Origin: DASQEH01 sp035633755
Lineage (GTDB): Bacteria > Actinomycetota > Actinomycetes > Propionibacteriales > Nocardioidaceae
NCBI GenBank assembly: GCA_035633755.1
Contig: DASQEH010000052.1
Location: forward strand, 62,001-126,000
Direction of reading: 5' to 3'
Length of the DNA: 64,000 nt
The notes under the pieces were generated by a model. That model worked only from the letters and a program-made list of their open reading frames with translations, had not been told where the DNA came from and did not search any database. This document shows, piece by piece, positions 16,135 to 24,616 of this stretch; within the stretch, counting starts at the first letter, position 1; each line of letters begins with the position of its first letter. The position numbers were made by a program, and so were the translations under genes.

Positions 16135-16887
16135 ATGTTGGACCAGCAGGACGTCGAGTTCTTCCGTACGAACGGCTACTACCTGTACAAGGACCAGCTC
16201 TTCTCACCGGAGAAGCTGGACGCGCTCGAGGGGATCTTCAATGATCACCTGGCCAGCAAGGGTGAGAAGCTGTCCGACGAGCTCGACACTCCGCACTTTC
16301 GCGACCCGCGGCTGCTCGACTTCCTGCTGAGTGACGAGGTACTCGACCTGGTCGAGCCCCTGGTAGGCCCCGACATCGCCTTGTGGACCAGCCACTTCAT
16401 CTCCAAGGAGCCGAAGGTGGGCCGCGCGACTCCCTGGCACGAGGACAGCGCGTTCTGGAACGGCCGCCTCAGCGCCTACGACCGGATCGTGACCGTGTGG
16501 CTCGCCCTCGGCCCGAGCAACCGCGACAACGGTTGCATGCGGGTGATTCCCGGCACCCACAACAACGGGTTCTCGGAGTACCGCCCGACGGACATGACGG
16601 TGCAGACCTTCCATGCCGAGATCACCGAGGTGGACGAGGACAAGGCAGTGGACTTCGAGCTCGAGCGCGGCCAGTGCTCGCTGCACGACGGCCGCATCAT
16701 CCACGGCGCCAAGCCCAACACCAGCGACATCCGCCGCACCGGGTACACCATGCGGTACTTCCCGGCATCGGTGAAGGTTCTTCCGGTGGAGCAGAATGCC
16801 GGCTGGAAGATCTGGCTGGCACGCGGAACCGACAGCGCAGGCAACACCTACGAGGAGCTTCCCGCCTCGACGTCCAGCGCCTCCTAG
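16135..16887 (+). CDS. Phytanoyl-CoA dioxygenase (PhyH) family Fe(II)/2-oxoglutarate oxygenase
   Basis: 250 residues. The facial triad is His102 and Asp104 (PWHEDSAFW) with distal His190 (HDGRIIHGAKPN), and Arg200/201 sits where the 2-oxoglutarate carboxylate is usually held. The fold matches PhyH dioxygenases, which hydroxylate, demethylate or epimerise small molecules using O2 and 2-oxoglutarate. ATG 16135 is preceded by GAAAGGA (16118-16124). It lies inside the sugar-catabolism run, 127 bases after a Gfo/Idh gene and 98 before a glycoside hydrolase, so oxidative removal of an alkyl or other substituent from a sugar is a reasonable guess. The substrate is not identifiable from sequence. Confidence 0.88.
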   Translation: MLDQQDVEFFRTNGYYLYKDQLFSPEKLDALEGIFNDHLASKGEKLSDELDTPHFRDPRLLDFLLSDEVLDLVEPLVGPDIALWTSHFISKEPKVGRATPWHEDSAFWNGRLSAYDRIVTVWLALGPSNRDNGCMRVIPGTHNNGFSEYRPTDMTVQTFHAEITEVDEDKAVDFELERGQCSLHDGRIIHGAKPNTSDIRRTGYTMRYFPASVKVLPVEQNAGWKIWLARGTDSAGNTYEELPASTSSAS

Positions 16888-16985
16888 GCCTTCGATGTGG
16901 CCGGTTCAGTCCGGCCCACGCCGAACGCACCCTCAGCTGACTCCTCGTGGGCTGATCCGAGCTGCTCAGAAAGGCATACTCCGAC

Positions 16986-19121
16986 ATGCTCCGTGGCGTC
17001 TATTTCGATGCGTGGTTCCCCCGGCAGCACTGCTATCACCCCAGCCTGCCACCGCGACGCCTGCGCATGGTGGACGACCTCGTGGACTATCGGGCCAACC
17101 TGCTCGTCTGGGCCTCGATGGGGGGAGGGTCACTGTCGCTGCCCTACCTCGAGCAGGAAGCGTTCGGCGCCGTCGAGCCACGCTCGCGGTTCTACGGCTT
17201 CGTCAACGACAGCGAGTTCATCGCCGAGTGCCACAAGCATGAGATCCAGGTCTTCGGCATCGTGTTCGAGGCGCAGGGCTGGGAGTTCCCGGTCGAGCTC
17301 AACGACGACGAGACGCAGATCCTGTCGCTCAACGAGCTCCGTGGGGTGGGCCATCAGGAATGGATGGGCCTTCGGGAGTTCTCGCAGAACCGGTACCCGA
17401 ACCTGTGGGACCCGGTGGAGAAGTACTTCCCGGGCGGGCTCGTCAACAGCGACGGTGAGCCCGTCACCGACCTGATCGAGGAGTGCTGCTCGCGCGACAT
17501 CCACCAGGTGCCCTGCCATGCGCACTGGGTGGAATGCCCCGACCGTGACCACCAGTGCTACTACATGGACCGCAACAACCCGGTGTGGCGGGAGTACCTC
17601 AAGGCCGTCATCCGGATCCAGATCGACGCCGGTGTCGACGGCATCCAGCTGGACGAGGCAGAGCTTCCCATCGGGGCATTCCAGTATGGTGCCTGCTTCT
17701 GCAAGGACTGCATGAAGGGCTTCAACGCCTACCTCGCGGCTCAGCCGGAGGACCAGCGCAGCGACCTGCTCGCGGGCGTCGACCTGGACGCCTTCCACTA
17801 CGGCAGCTGGCTGCTGGAGCGGGGCTTCGATTTCAAGCAGCGGCGCGAGTCCACGCCGCTGTACGTGGACTACTACCGCTTCCAGTGCGCGGCCATCAAG
17901 CAGTACTTCAACGAGCTGGCCACCTACGCCCGGGAGTACGGCCGCGAGCAGGGACGCGAGGTGGCCGTGTCGGGGAACTTCTTCAACCTCGACCCGCACT
18001 ACCTGCCACTGGCCGACGACGTGGACCTGATCATCACGGAGATGCGGAACACCACCTACCGACAGCCGGAGTGGTACCGCTACGTCGCAGGGTTCGCAAG
18101 GTTCGCGGGGGACAAGCACGTGGTCGTCGTCGAGAACCCCTACGGCGGCGTCGTGCCCGAGCTGGTGAACCTGCTCCACGCCGGCAGAGGGCACGACCTC
18201 ATGCGCTTGTCGCTGTACGAAGCGGCGGCGTTCGGGGTGAACATGACGGTCCCGTACGGCGCCTGGATGGGCAGCACCATCGAGGATGCGTTCTACGCCC
18301 CGCACGAGCTGGCGACCGAGGTGCAGACCTTCTTGGCCGAGCACGAGGAGCTGTACACCAGGGCCACCGACAACGAGGTGGCGGTGATCTACAGCATCGA
18401 GAGCAACCGGGACCTGATCGGGCGCCAAGATGCCAGCGACCTCGTCATCAACGCTCGCGACGAGTCGATCCAGGTGCCGTACCGACTTGTCACGCAGAGT
18501 CTGGCCACGGCACCGGTCGCGTTCGACGTCGTGCTGTTCGCCGACGGCATGACGGCCGACGACCGCGCCGAGCTCGAGACGCTGAGCGGGTACGACACGG
18601 TGATCGCACCGGCGTGCACCTACCTCACGACACTCCAGGCGTCGGTCCTCCAGGCCTACCTCGATGCCGGTGGCTGCCTCGTCGTGGTGGGCGAGCTCGG
18701 CTTGAACCTGTCGGAGGACCTCCGGCAGGCGCTGCTGTCGCATCCCGGCACGCGCACCGCCGACATGACCGACGTCGATGCCCTGCAACCTCGCGGACGG
18801 CAGGTCGAGATCGCCGGCAACGTTGGTGTCAACGTGCAACGGCTGGAGGACGGCTCGGCCGCCCTGCACCTGGTCAACTACGACTACGACCACGGGACTG
18901 ACAGCGTCCGTCAGCAACGCGACGTGGAGGTACGGGTTCGCCTGGCGGCGACGAGGAGCACCGCGACGGCGTACTCGTCCACCGGTGACGTGGTGGCTCT
19001 GGACGTACGCGGCGAGGATGGGCTGCACAGCTTCAGACTGCCCAGGCTCGGCTTGTACTCGATTGTGGTGCTCGGAGACGGCGGCGACCCGCGGACCGCT
19101 GCGAACGGTCAAGAAGCCTGA
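16986..19121 (+). CDS. Cytoplasmic GH42-like glycoside hydrolase, three-domain
   Basis: 711 residues without a signal peptide. Residues 1-430 look like a TIM barrel with GVDGIQLDEAELPIG at about 214-228, followed by a CFCKDC cysteine cluster as in GH42-like barrels. DLIITEMRN (about 347-355) and VVVENPYGG (about 378-386) are other candidate carboxylate sites. Residues about 445-600 resemble the amidotransferase-like trimerisation domain of beta-galactosidases (VAVIYSIESNRD, then LQAYLDAGGCLVVVGE). The last 110 residues are beta-rich. The likely role is hydrolysis of an imported glycoside. It overlaps the dehydrogenase start by one base (TGATG), so the two are coupled. I cannot assign it to a numbered family with confidence. 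Confidence 0.7.
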   Translation: MLRGVYFDAWFPRQHCYHPSLPPRRLRMVDDLVDYRANLLVWASMGGGSLSLPYLEQEAFGAVEPRSRFYGFVNDSEFIAECHKHEIQVFGIVFEAQGWEFPVELNDDETQILSLNELRGVGHQEWMGLREFSQNRYPNLWDPVEKYFPGGLVNSDGEPVTDLIEECCSRDIHQVPCHAHWVECPDRDHQCYYMDRNNPVWREYLKAVIRIQIDAGVDGIQLDEAELPIGAFQYGACFCKDCMKGFNAYLAAQPEDQRSDLLAGVDLDAFHYGSWLLERGFDFKQRRESTPLYVDYYRFQCAAIKQYFNELATYAREYGREQGREVAVSGNFFNLDPHYLPLADDVDLIITEMRNTTYRQPEWYRYVAGFARFAGDKHVVVVENPYGGVVPELVNLLHAGRGHDLMRLSLYEAAAFGVNMTVPYGAWMGSTIEDAFYAPHELATEVQTFLAEHEELYTRATDNEVAVIYSIESNRDLIGRQDASDLVINARDESIQVPYRLVTQSLATAPVAFDVVLFADGMTADDRAELETLSGYDTVIAPACTYLTTLQASVLQAYLDAGGCLVVVGELGLNLSEDLRQALLSHPGTRTADMTDVDALQPRGRQVEIAGNVGVNVQRLEDGSAALHLVNYDYDHGTDSVRQQRDVEVRVRLAATRSTATAYSSTGDVVALDVRGEDGLHSFRLPRLGLYSIVVLGDGGDPRTAANGQEA

Positions 19122-20074
19122 TGAGAATTGCGGCGCTGAAGGGCCGGTCGCGGTTCGAGATCGAGGAGACCCCGACTCCGCAGATCGCAGCCGACGACGT
19201 CCTGGTCAAGGTACGAATGTGCGGTGTCTGCGCGTCGGAGCTGGACCTGTGGGACGGGCAAGGCCCCGAAGACTCCGTGATGTATCTCGGCCACGAGGTC
19301 AGCGGCGAGGTCGTCGACGTCGGTGCCGAGGTCGACTCGCTGGCGGTGGGCGACGCGGTCGGGGTGTGGGTGACTACTCGGGGATTCGGGGAGTACGTCG
19401 CCGTCAAGGCCGAGTACTGCGTGCCGGCCGGTGACGTACCGCTCGACACCGTGCTGGCCGAGCCGCTGGCGTGCGCAGTGAACGCGGTCGACCTCGCCGA
19501 TGTGCGCCTCGGCGACGACGTGGTCCTGATCGGGGCAGGCTTCATGGGCAACCTCGTCCAGGAGCTGGTCGCTCTGCGCGGTGCGCGCCACGTGATCGTC
19601 GCTGACGTGCGGCGCGATGCCCTGGATCGGGCGGCGTCCTTGGGAGCGACGCGCGTCGTCGACGTGTCGTCGGAGTCGCTGGTCGACGTGGTCGCTGACC
19701 TCACGGAGGGGAAGGGCGCCGACATCACCTTCGAGTGCACCGGGACGCAGCCCGCCTTGCTGACGGTCGGGGACGTGACCCGGATGAGCGGGAAGATCGT
19801 CCTGGTGGGCTACCACCAGGGAGCTCCCCGCGAGATCCCGCTCGGCCAATGGAACTGGATGGCGTTCCAGATCGTCAACGGGCACTTTCGTGAGGTCGCG
19901 ACGATCATGCGGGGGATGGCTACCGGCATGCGTCTGCTCAGGGCTGGGGCGGTCTCGCTCGGGCCCCTGGTGACGCACCGGTTCTCTTTGGACGAGATCG
20001 AGGCGGCGTTCGAGACGGCCCGGGCGAAGCCCCCCGGGTATGCCAAAGCGGTCGTCGTGCTGGGCGACGGCTGA
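19121..20074 (+). CDS. Zinc-dependent (MDR family) sugar/alcohol dehydrogenase
   Basis: 317 residues of the medium-chain dehydrogenase family. Catalytic-zinc residues are Cys in MCGVCASE (about 33-40) and GHE (about 57-59). The four-Cys structural-zinc loop of classical ADHs is absent, which explains the short length. The NAD-binding core runs from VVLIGAGFMGNLV (about 135-147). It is translationally coupled to the upstream hydrolase by a TGATG overlap. E. coli YcjQ, a zinc dehydrogenase that oxidises C3 of gulosides, is the closest pathway analogue. It is the last gene of the run and converges 2 bases from lacI. Confidence 0.9.
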   Translation: MRIAALKGRSRFEIEETPTPQIAADDVLVKVRMCGVCASELDLWDGQGPEDSVMYLGHEVSGEVVDVGAEVDSLAVGDAVGVWVTTRGFGEYVAVKAEYCVPAGDVPLDTVLAEPLACAVNAVDLADVRLGDDVVLIGAGFMGNLVQELVALRGARHVIVADVRRDALDRAASLGATRVVDVSSESLVDVVADLTEGKGADITFECTGTQPALLTVGDVTRMSGKIVLVGYHQGAPREIPLGQWNWMAFQIVNGHFREVATIMRGMATGMRLLRAGAVSLGPLVTHRFSLDEIEAAFETARAKPPGYAKAVVVLGDG

Positions 20075-20076
20075 GC

Positions 20077-21132
20077 TCAGGCTGACTCCCGCTCGACCAG
20101 CGTGCACGGCAGCACGACGGTTCGGTTGTCCTCGGTGTACTCGCCGAGCATGCGGTTGAGGAGCAGGGCCCCGGCGGTGCGGCCGGTGTCGTACGCCGGG
20201 TTGCGCACGGTGGTCAGGGCCGGGCTCACGATCGTCGCCACGTCGGCGTCGTCGAATCCCGTAACGGCGATGTCGTCCGGAATGGACAGCCCCGCCTTCC
20301 GGATGGCATCGACGGCACCGATCGCAGTGAGGTCGTTGGCGCAGAAGACAGCGTCCGGCGGCTGCGGGAGGCTGAGCAATGCCTGCATGGCGCGGGACCC
20401 CCCTGCTCTCGACCAGTCACCATGCACCATCAGTTCGGGGTCGAACTCGATGCCACTGGCGGCCAGCGCCACTCGGTACCCCTCGTCGCGAGCAGAACCG
20501 GCCTCGGGTGGTCCTTGGATCATGGCGATCCGGGTTGCCCCTCGGGCGGCTAGGTGCGCGGTGGCGAGCCGTGACCCCTCCTCGTCGTCGGTCCGGACGA
20601 GATCAGCCTGAGGGTGGTCGAACGCCCCACCGATGTACACGATCGGCGTTCCAGGCCCTGACGGGCCCATGCCACCGGAGGCGAGGTTCGTCGAAGCCAT
20701 CACGATGCCGTCCACGCCCCGATCCAGGACATCCTCCACGAACGTGTTCTCGCGCTCCGCCAAGCCGTCGCTGTTGCACACGTAGGTTCCGTAGCCGGCT
20801 TCGTAGACAGCGTCGGCGAGCCCACGCGTGAGCACGCTGTAGAACGGGCTGGTGATGTCGGGTACGACGACGGCGACCATCCGCGACCGGCTGGTCCTGA
20901 GGCTGCGAGCGATGTTGTTGGGTCGATATCCGAGCTTCTGGATGGCCGCCTGCACGTTCCCCCGCGTCGCCTCGCCGACCATGCGCTTACCTGACAGCAC
21001 ATGGGAGACAGTCGTCGGGCTCACGCCCGCCAACCGTGCTACCTCTGCCAGGGTGACGCGCGTGCCGCCGGGTGCAGGTGCTCCGGGCACAGGCGCGTTC
21101 GCAGGCAGCGGTGGGGCTTCTGACTGAGTCAT
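20077..21132 (-). CDS. LacI family transcriptional regulator
   Basis: 351 residues. After a Pro/Ala-rich N-terminal stretch comes the LacI helix-turn-helix VTLAEVARLAGVSPTTVSHVLSGKR (in two parts, about 26-50), the hinge (RPNNIARSLRTSRS) and a periplasmic-binding-protein-like effector domain starting VAVVVPDITSPFY. It should bind a palindrome and release it on sensing a sugar. It lies between the catabolic run and the importer and diverges from an araC gene. A perfect 12-bp palindrome lies 50 bases upstream of its start (21182-21193), and related sites occur at 12563 and 22205, so it probably controls itself, the catabolic genes and the importer. Confidence 0.93.
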   Translation of the reverse strand: MTQSEAPPLPANAPVPGAPAPGGTRVTLAEVARLAGVSPTTVSHVLSGKRMVGEATRGNVQAAIQKLGYRPNNIARSLRTSRSRMVAVVVPDITSPFYSVLTRGLADAVYEAGYGTYVCNSDGLAERENTFVEDVLDRGVDGIVMASTNLASGGMGPSGPGTPIVYIGGAFDHPQADLVRTDDEEGSRLATAHLAARGATRIAMIQGPPEAGSARDEGYRVALAASGIEFDPELMVHGDWSRAGGSRAMQALLSLPQPPDAVFCANDLTAIGAVDAIRKAGLSIPDDIAVTGFDDADVATIVSPALTTVRNPAYDTGRTAGALLLNRMLGEYTEDNRTVVLPCTLVERESA

Positions 21133-21180
21133 GACATCGCCCTCAGCGTCGCGGGGAAGTGACGAGCGAAGGGTAGCCTA

Positions 21181-21194
21181 GCAAATCGATTTGG
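21181..21194. promoter_or_regulatory. Candidate LacI operator between lacI and araC
   Basis: CAAATCGATTTG at 21182-21193 is a perfect 12-bp palindrome with the central CG step typical of LacI-family operators. With its flanks it matches CCAAATCGATTTGG at 13 of 14 positions. It sits in the 103-base divergent region. The assignment rests on symmetry, location and recurrence. Confidence 0.65.
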
Positions 21195-21220
21195 TGCCAA
21201 CGCATGGAGGGCATCAGTCT

Positions 21221-21232
21221 GGGTATATACCC
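21221..21232. repeat. Perfect 12-bp palindrome GGGTATATACCC
   Basis: This palindrome ends 3 bases before the ATG at 21236 of the araC gene, where a ribosome-binding site would be expected; none is visible there. It could be a second operator, or it could mark that translation really begins at 21275. Confidence 0.5.
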
Positions 21233-21235
21233 CTG

Positions 21236-22129
21236 ATGGCAGGACAGCCGCACGAGCCACTGGAGCGTTTCACGATGGACGCCCTGGCATCGGAGGACGC
21301 CGAGATCCGGGTGATGCGGCAGGAGCTGCAGTCGATCGCGGTTCACTGGCACGATTTCTATGAGCTTGTCTACGTGGTTGACGGGAGCGCCGAGCACGTC
21401 GTGAACGGAGTGGCCGAGCCGGTCCGCCCCGGCAGCGTGTTCCTGCTGACACCGACGGACTTTCATGCACTGCAGGCCATCGGTGACCGGCCATTGACGT
21501 GCTACAACGTCGTGATCGACGTACGCGTTGCCGATCGGCTCCTGGACGAGGTACTTCCGGGCGCCCGGGGCTGGCCGCCGTGCGCGGTCGACGGTTGGGC
21601 CGACGCCAGGTCGGACTTCGAGCGGCTGTGGCGTGAGTCTCAGTCGGCCGAACCCGGTGCCGTCGCGCTGATCGAGTCCGTCGTCGCGTGCGCGCTGATC
21701 GAGCTGGGCAGGTCGTGGCAGGGGCAGAAGGGCTTCGTGCCGGAGCCATTGTCGGATGTCGCGGCAGACCTGCGACGCGCGGTCATGTTCGTGGACCGGA
21801 ACTTCCGAGAGCCGCTGGCACTCGCCGACGTGGCAGCCCAAGCTCACTTGTCTCCCAACTACTTCAGTGAGCGGTTCCGGCAAGCGACTGGCTCGTCGTT
21901 CCAGGCGTACCTGCAGGCTCGCCGGCTCCGGTTCGCGCGCAGCCTGCTCGCGTCAACGGATCTGGGTGTGACGGAGGTTTGCCATGCAGCGGGATTCCAG
22001 AGCCCGTCGCACTTCGGCCGCGCCTACCGTCGCCGGTACGGAGAGCCTCCGTCAGCATGCCGCAGCGAGATCACATCACAACGCGGTGTGACCGCCGCGC
22101 GTCGTGGCCGGGGCCGAGCCGTTGCCTGA
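21236..22129 (+). CDS. AraC family transcriptional regulator with cupin sensor domain
   Basis: 297 residues from ATG 21236. An N-terminal cupin (about 25-110; VHWHDFYELVYVVDG, then RPGSVFLLTPTDFHAL) should bind a sugar. Two C-terminal helix-turn-helix motifs follow: LALADVAAQAHLSPNYFSERF (about 200-220) and TEVCHAAGFQSPSHFGRAYRR near 248-268. An alternative start is ATG 21275, which has GGAG at 21262-21265; the TTG at 21191 falls in the operator and is unlikely. The adjacent importer genes suggest it activates them. It diverges from lacI, so the locus has two layers of control. Confidence 0.88.
   Translation: MAGQPHEPLERFTMDALASEDAEIRVMRQELQSIAVHWHDFYELVYVVDGSAEHVVNGVAEPVRPGSVFLLTPTDFHALQAIGDRPLTCYNVVIDVRVADRLLDEVLPGARGWPPCAVDGWADARSDFERLWRESQSAEPGAVALIESVVACALIELGRSWQGQKGFVPEPLSDVAADLRRAVMFVDRNFREPLALADVAAQAHLSPNYFSERFRQATGSSFQAYLQARRLRFARSLLASTDLGVTEVCHAAGFQSPSHFGRAYRRRYGEPPSACRSEITSQRGVTAARRGRGRAVA
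22077..22094. repeat. 18-nt repeat copy A (CACAACGCGGTGTGACCG)
   Basis: An exact 18-base match to 28283-28300. The first 14 bases are nearly palindromic (CACA-A-CGCG-G-TGTG). This copy lies inside the araC 3' end, 180 bases upstream of the sugar-binding lipoprotein start. It may be a regulator site shared with the ATPase gene. Confidence 0.45.
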
Positions 22130-22161
22130 CCAAACCGTGACCAGGTCGTTGCCTGAATCCC

Positions 22162-22190
22162 TTGACATGCGCGAGGCCGTCAGGGAATCT
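22162..22190 (+). promoter_or_regulatory. Possible promoter of the sugar importer operon
   Basis: A perfect -35 hexamer TTGACA at 22162-22167 is followed after 17 bases by a weak -10, GAATCT, at 22185-22190. Transcription would begin near 22197, just before the candidate operator at 22205-22217, a good position for repression. Confidence 0.5.
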
Positions 22191-22204
22191 GTCTTGCCAA
22201 CTAG

Positions 22205-22217
22205 CCAAACGATTTGG
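22205..22217. promoter_or_regulatory. Candidate LacI operator at the importer promoter
   Basis: CCAAACGATTTGG is an inverted repeat (CCAAA, 3-base centre, TTTGG). It shares CGATTTGG with the sites at 12563 and 21181 but is one base shorter in the centre. It lies 57 bases upstream of the lipoprotein start, immediately after the predicted transcription start. Confidence 0.55.
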
Positions 22218-22273
22218 GTGGATCTTCCTCACATTGTGGCAATAACCTGGCGTCTAACAGAGGAGCTGAACTG

Positions 22274-23596
22274 GTGAAGCGTCCCATGTCTCGCAAAACA
22301 GTGGCTGTAACAGGATCGGTCCTGGCCAGCCTGATGGTCCTCGCCAGTTGTGGTGGCGGCGGCAGCTCCTCGAACAACGAAGACGCCGGTAAGGGCGAGG
22401 GGCCGGTTCCCGAGCCGACCGAGCCGGTGGAGGTCACCTTCCAGTCGTGGATCGGCACCTCGGACGAGATGAAGCAGCTGGTGAAGGACTTCGAGAAGGC
22501 CCATCCCAACATCAGCATCAAGCTGCAGGCCACCACCGCCGAGGGCGCGAGCCAGAAGCTCACGACGCAGATCGCCGGAGGCAACCCACCCGATACCGCC
22601 TTCGTCAACGCGAGCGACACGTCGGACTTCGCCTCGCGTGGTGCCGTCATCAACCTGGACGACTACATCAGCCGTAGCGACGTCGTCAACCCCGACGACT
22701 ACGTCGAGGCGTTCAAGACGTTCGTCACGTACGAGGACAGCATGTACGGCCTGCCTATCGACGGCGAGTCGACTGGCCTGTTCTACCGCACCGACCTGTT
22801 CGAGCAGGCCGGCATCGACGGACCGCCAGAGACGTGGGAAGACTTCCAGGCAGCCGCCGAGACGCTGACGGACGAGTCCGCACAGCAGTACGGCTTCACC
22901 TTGTTCGCGTCGGAGTCGGCGTACTACTGGTACCCCTGGCTCTACCAGGCAGGCGGCGACCTGCTGACCGAGGACGGCAAGGACATTGCCTTCGACAGCC
23001 CCGAGGCCAAGGAGGCGGCCGAGTTCTACGTCAACTTGGCGAACTACTCGCCGCCGGACTATTTCAACTCGAACTCCTATGACGGTCGCGTCGCGTTCGC
23101 CGAAGGCCAGTCCGCGATGTATGTCGCGGGGGCATGGTTCGCGGGCACGATGTCGCAGGAGTTCCCCAAGCTCGACGGCAAGTGGGACACCGCGCCCCTG
23201 CCGAGTGGACCGGCAGGATGCAAGACCACCATCGCTGGTGACTCGCTCATCCTGCTCGAAGGTGGCGACAACCCCGACGCAGCCTGGAAGTGGATCGAGT
23301 TCCTGTCCGAGCCGGACAACTTGGCGCTCCTCACGTACAAGTCCCCGGGCGGCACATTGCTGCCACCGTTGAAGTCCTTGCTCAACTCGCCTGACCTCAT
23401 CAAGGAGAAGCCGGTGCTGAAGGGCTTCGCCGAGCTGATGGAGTGCGGCGTTGCCAGCACGGTGTCCAACCCCAAGTTCCCGCGGATCGAACAGGCACTC
23501 AACGAGGAGCTCGGTAAGGCCATCTACGGCGAGCAGTCGGCGAGCGAAGCCCTTGACAACGCTGCGGCCGAGGGTAGGGAGATCCTCGGTAACTGA
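22274..23596 (+). CDS. Sugar ABC transporter substrate-binding lipoprotein
   Basis: 440 residues from GTG 22274, with AGGAG at 22261-22265. The N-terminus is a lipoprotein signal with lipobox LASC near residue 25, followed by a Gly/Ser linker. The mature part is an extracellular solute-binding protein family 1 (maltose-type) fold, with VEVTFQSWIGTSDEMKQLV, GNPPDTAFVNASD and the C-terminal cleft segment typical of oligosaccharide binders. It is anchored outside the membrane and delivers ligand to the two permeases downstream. A hairpin lies between it and the first permease. The ligand is unknown; the catabolic neighbours suggest an unusual glycoside. Confidence 0.94.
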   Translation: MKRPMSRKTVAVTGSVLASLMVLASCGGGGSSSNNEDAGKGEGPVPEPTEPVEVTFQSWIGTSDEMKQLVKDFEKAHPNISIKLQATTAEGASQKLTTQIAGGNPPDTAFVNASDTSDFASRGAVINLDDYISRSDVVNPDDYVEAFKTFVTYEDSMYGLPIDGESTGLFYRTDLFEQAGIDGPPETWEDFQAAAETLTDESAQQYGFTLFASESAYYWYPWLYQAGGDLLTEDGKDIAFDSPEAKEAAEFYVNLANYSPPDYFNSNSYDGRVAFAEGQSAMYVAGAWFAGTMSQEFPKLDGKWDTAPLPSGPAGCKTTIAGDSLILLEGGDNPDAAWKWIEFLSEPDNLALLTYKSPGGTLLPPLKSLLNSPDLIKEKPVLKGFAELMECGVASTVSNPKFPRIEQALNEELGKAIYGEQSASEALDNAAAEGREILGN

Positions 23597-23622
23597 CGCT
23601 CCTCCGGCAACAGACATCGAAG

Positions 23623-23658
23623 GGAGCAGGCCCGGGTTTCATCGCCCGGGTCTGCTCC
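23623..23658 (+). terminator. Intercistronic hairpin between lipoprotein and permease genes
   Basis: GGAGCAGGCCCGGG (23623-23636) pairs with CCCGGGTCTGCTCC (23645-23658), 14 bp with one G-U pair and an 8-base loop. Hairpins here are common in sugar ABC operons and are thought to protect or attenuate, giving more binding protein than permease. Confidence 0.75.
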
Positions 23659-23677
23659 GTGAAGGGAGACAGGGCGC

Positions 23678-24616
23678 ATGGCGACGGCAACAGTGCCGAG
23701 GCGACAGATTCACAGCAAGAAGAAGGGCCTCGGCTACACGCTAGGGCGGATGAAGCGGGAATGGACGGCGTATCTGTTTCTCGCCCCGGGGTTGATCCTG
23801 TTCGCTATCTTCACCGTCTTCGCGCTGATCTTCGCTTTCTACCTCACCTTCCACCAGTGGGACATCATCTCCCCCGAGAAGCCGTTCGTAGGCCTGGACA
23901 ACTACCGAGAGATGGCTCAGGACGAGCGGTTCCACCGGTCGGTGCTGAACACGGCTTACTTCACGGTCGTATCCGTACCCCTCACGATGGCGATAGGCCT
24001 CGGCATCGCTCTGCTTCTCAACCAGCCGTTGCGCTTCCGTGGCCTCTTCCGAACGCTGTACTTCCTGCCCGTGGTCACGCCGTTCGTGGTGAGCGCCATC
24101 ATCTGGAAGTGGCTGTACAACGCGGACTTCGGACTGTTCAACTACTACTTGCTCAAGACGGGGCTCATCGGCGAACGTCTGTTGTGGCTGTCCGACAAGA
24201 ACCTCGCCATGCCCGCGGTCATCTTGATGAGCGTCTGGGGTGGCGTCGGCTTCTCGATGGTGGTCTACCTGGCAGGGCTGCAGGCGGTGCCCGAGGAACT
24301 GTATGAGGCAGCCAAGATCGACGGGGCCGGGGCCTTCGCTCGGCTGCGCTTCATCACCATCCCCATGCTCGCGCCCACGACGCTGTTCCTCCTCGTCATC
24401 GGCATCATCGGGTCGTTCCAGATCTTCACCCAGATCTTCGTGATGACGCAGGGTGGCCCGGTCGACCGCACCACGACGATCGTCTACTACATCTACAAGT
24501 CCGCTTTCACCTTCTACGAGATGGGCTACGCCAGCACGTTGGCATACGGGTTGTTCGCCATGCTGTTCCTCGTCACGCTGCTGCAGCTACGCCTCTACAG
24601 GAATGCCGACGCATGA
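23678..24616 (+). CDS. Sugar ABC transporter permease (MalF-like)
   Basis: 312 residues with six predicted membrane helices, the first at about 30-52 (YLFLAPGLILFAIFTVFALI). The cytoplasmic EAA loop is EELYEAAKIDGAGAFARLRF (about 208-227), which docks on the ATPase. It starts at ATG 23678 with GAAGGGAG at 23660-23667. It overlaps the second permease by 4 bases (ATGA) and forms a heterodimeric channel with it. It belongs to the CUT1 class judged by the single-substrate operon layout. Confidence 0.95.
   Translation: MATATVPRRQIHSKKKGLGYTLGRMKREWTAYLFLAPGLILFAIFTVFALIFAFYLTFHQWDIISPEKPFVGLDNYREMAQDERFHRSVLNTAYFTVVSVPLTMAIGLGIALLLNQPLRFRGLFRTLYFLPVVTPFVVSAIIWKWLYNADFGLFNYYLLKTGLIGERLLWLSDKNLAMPAVILMSVWGGVGFSMVVYLAGLQAVPEELYEAAKIDGAGAFARLRFITIPMLAPTTLFLLVIGIIGSFQIFTQIFVMTQGGPVDRTTTIVYYIYKSAFTFYEMGYASTLAYGLFAMLFLVTLLQLRLYRNADA

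Noticed and set aside
17130..19112. 660-codon minus-strand open frame
   Set aside because: Antisense of the GH42-like gene, with composition (Val/Arg/His/Asp-rich, LEVRHVV-type runs) typical of a mirrored frame.
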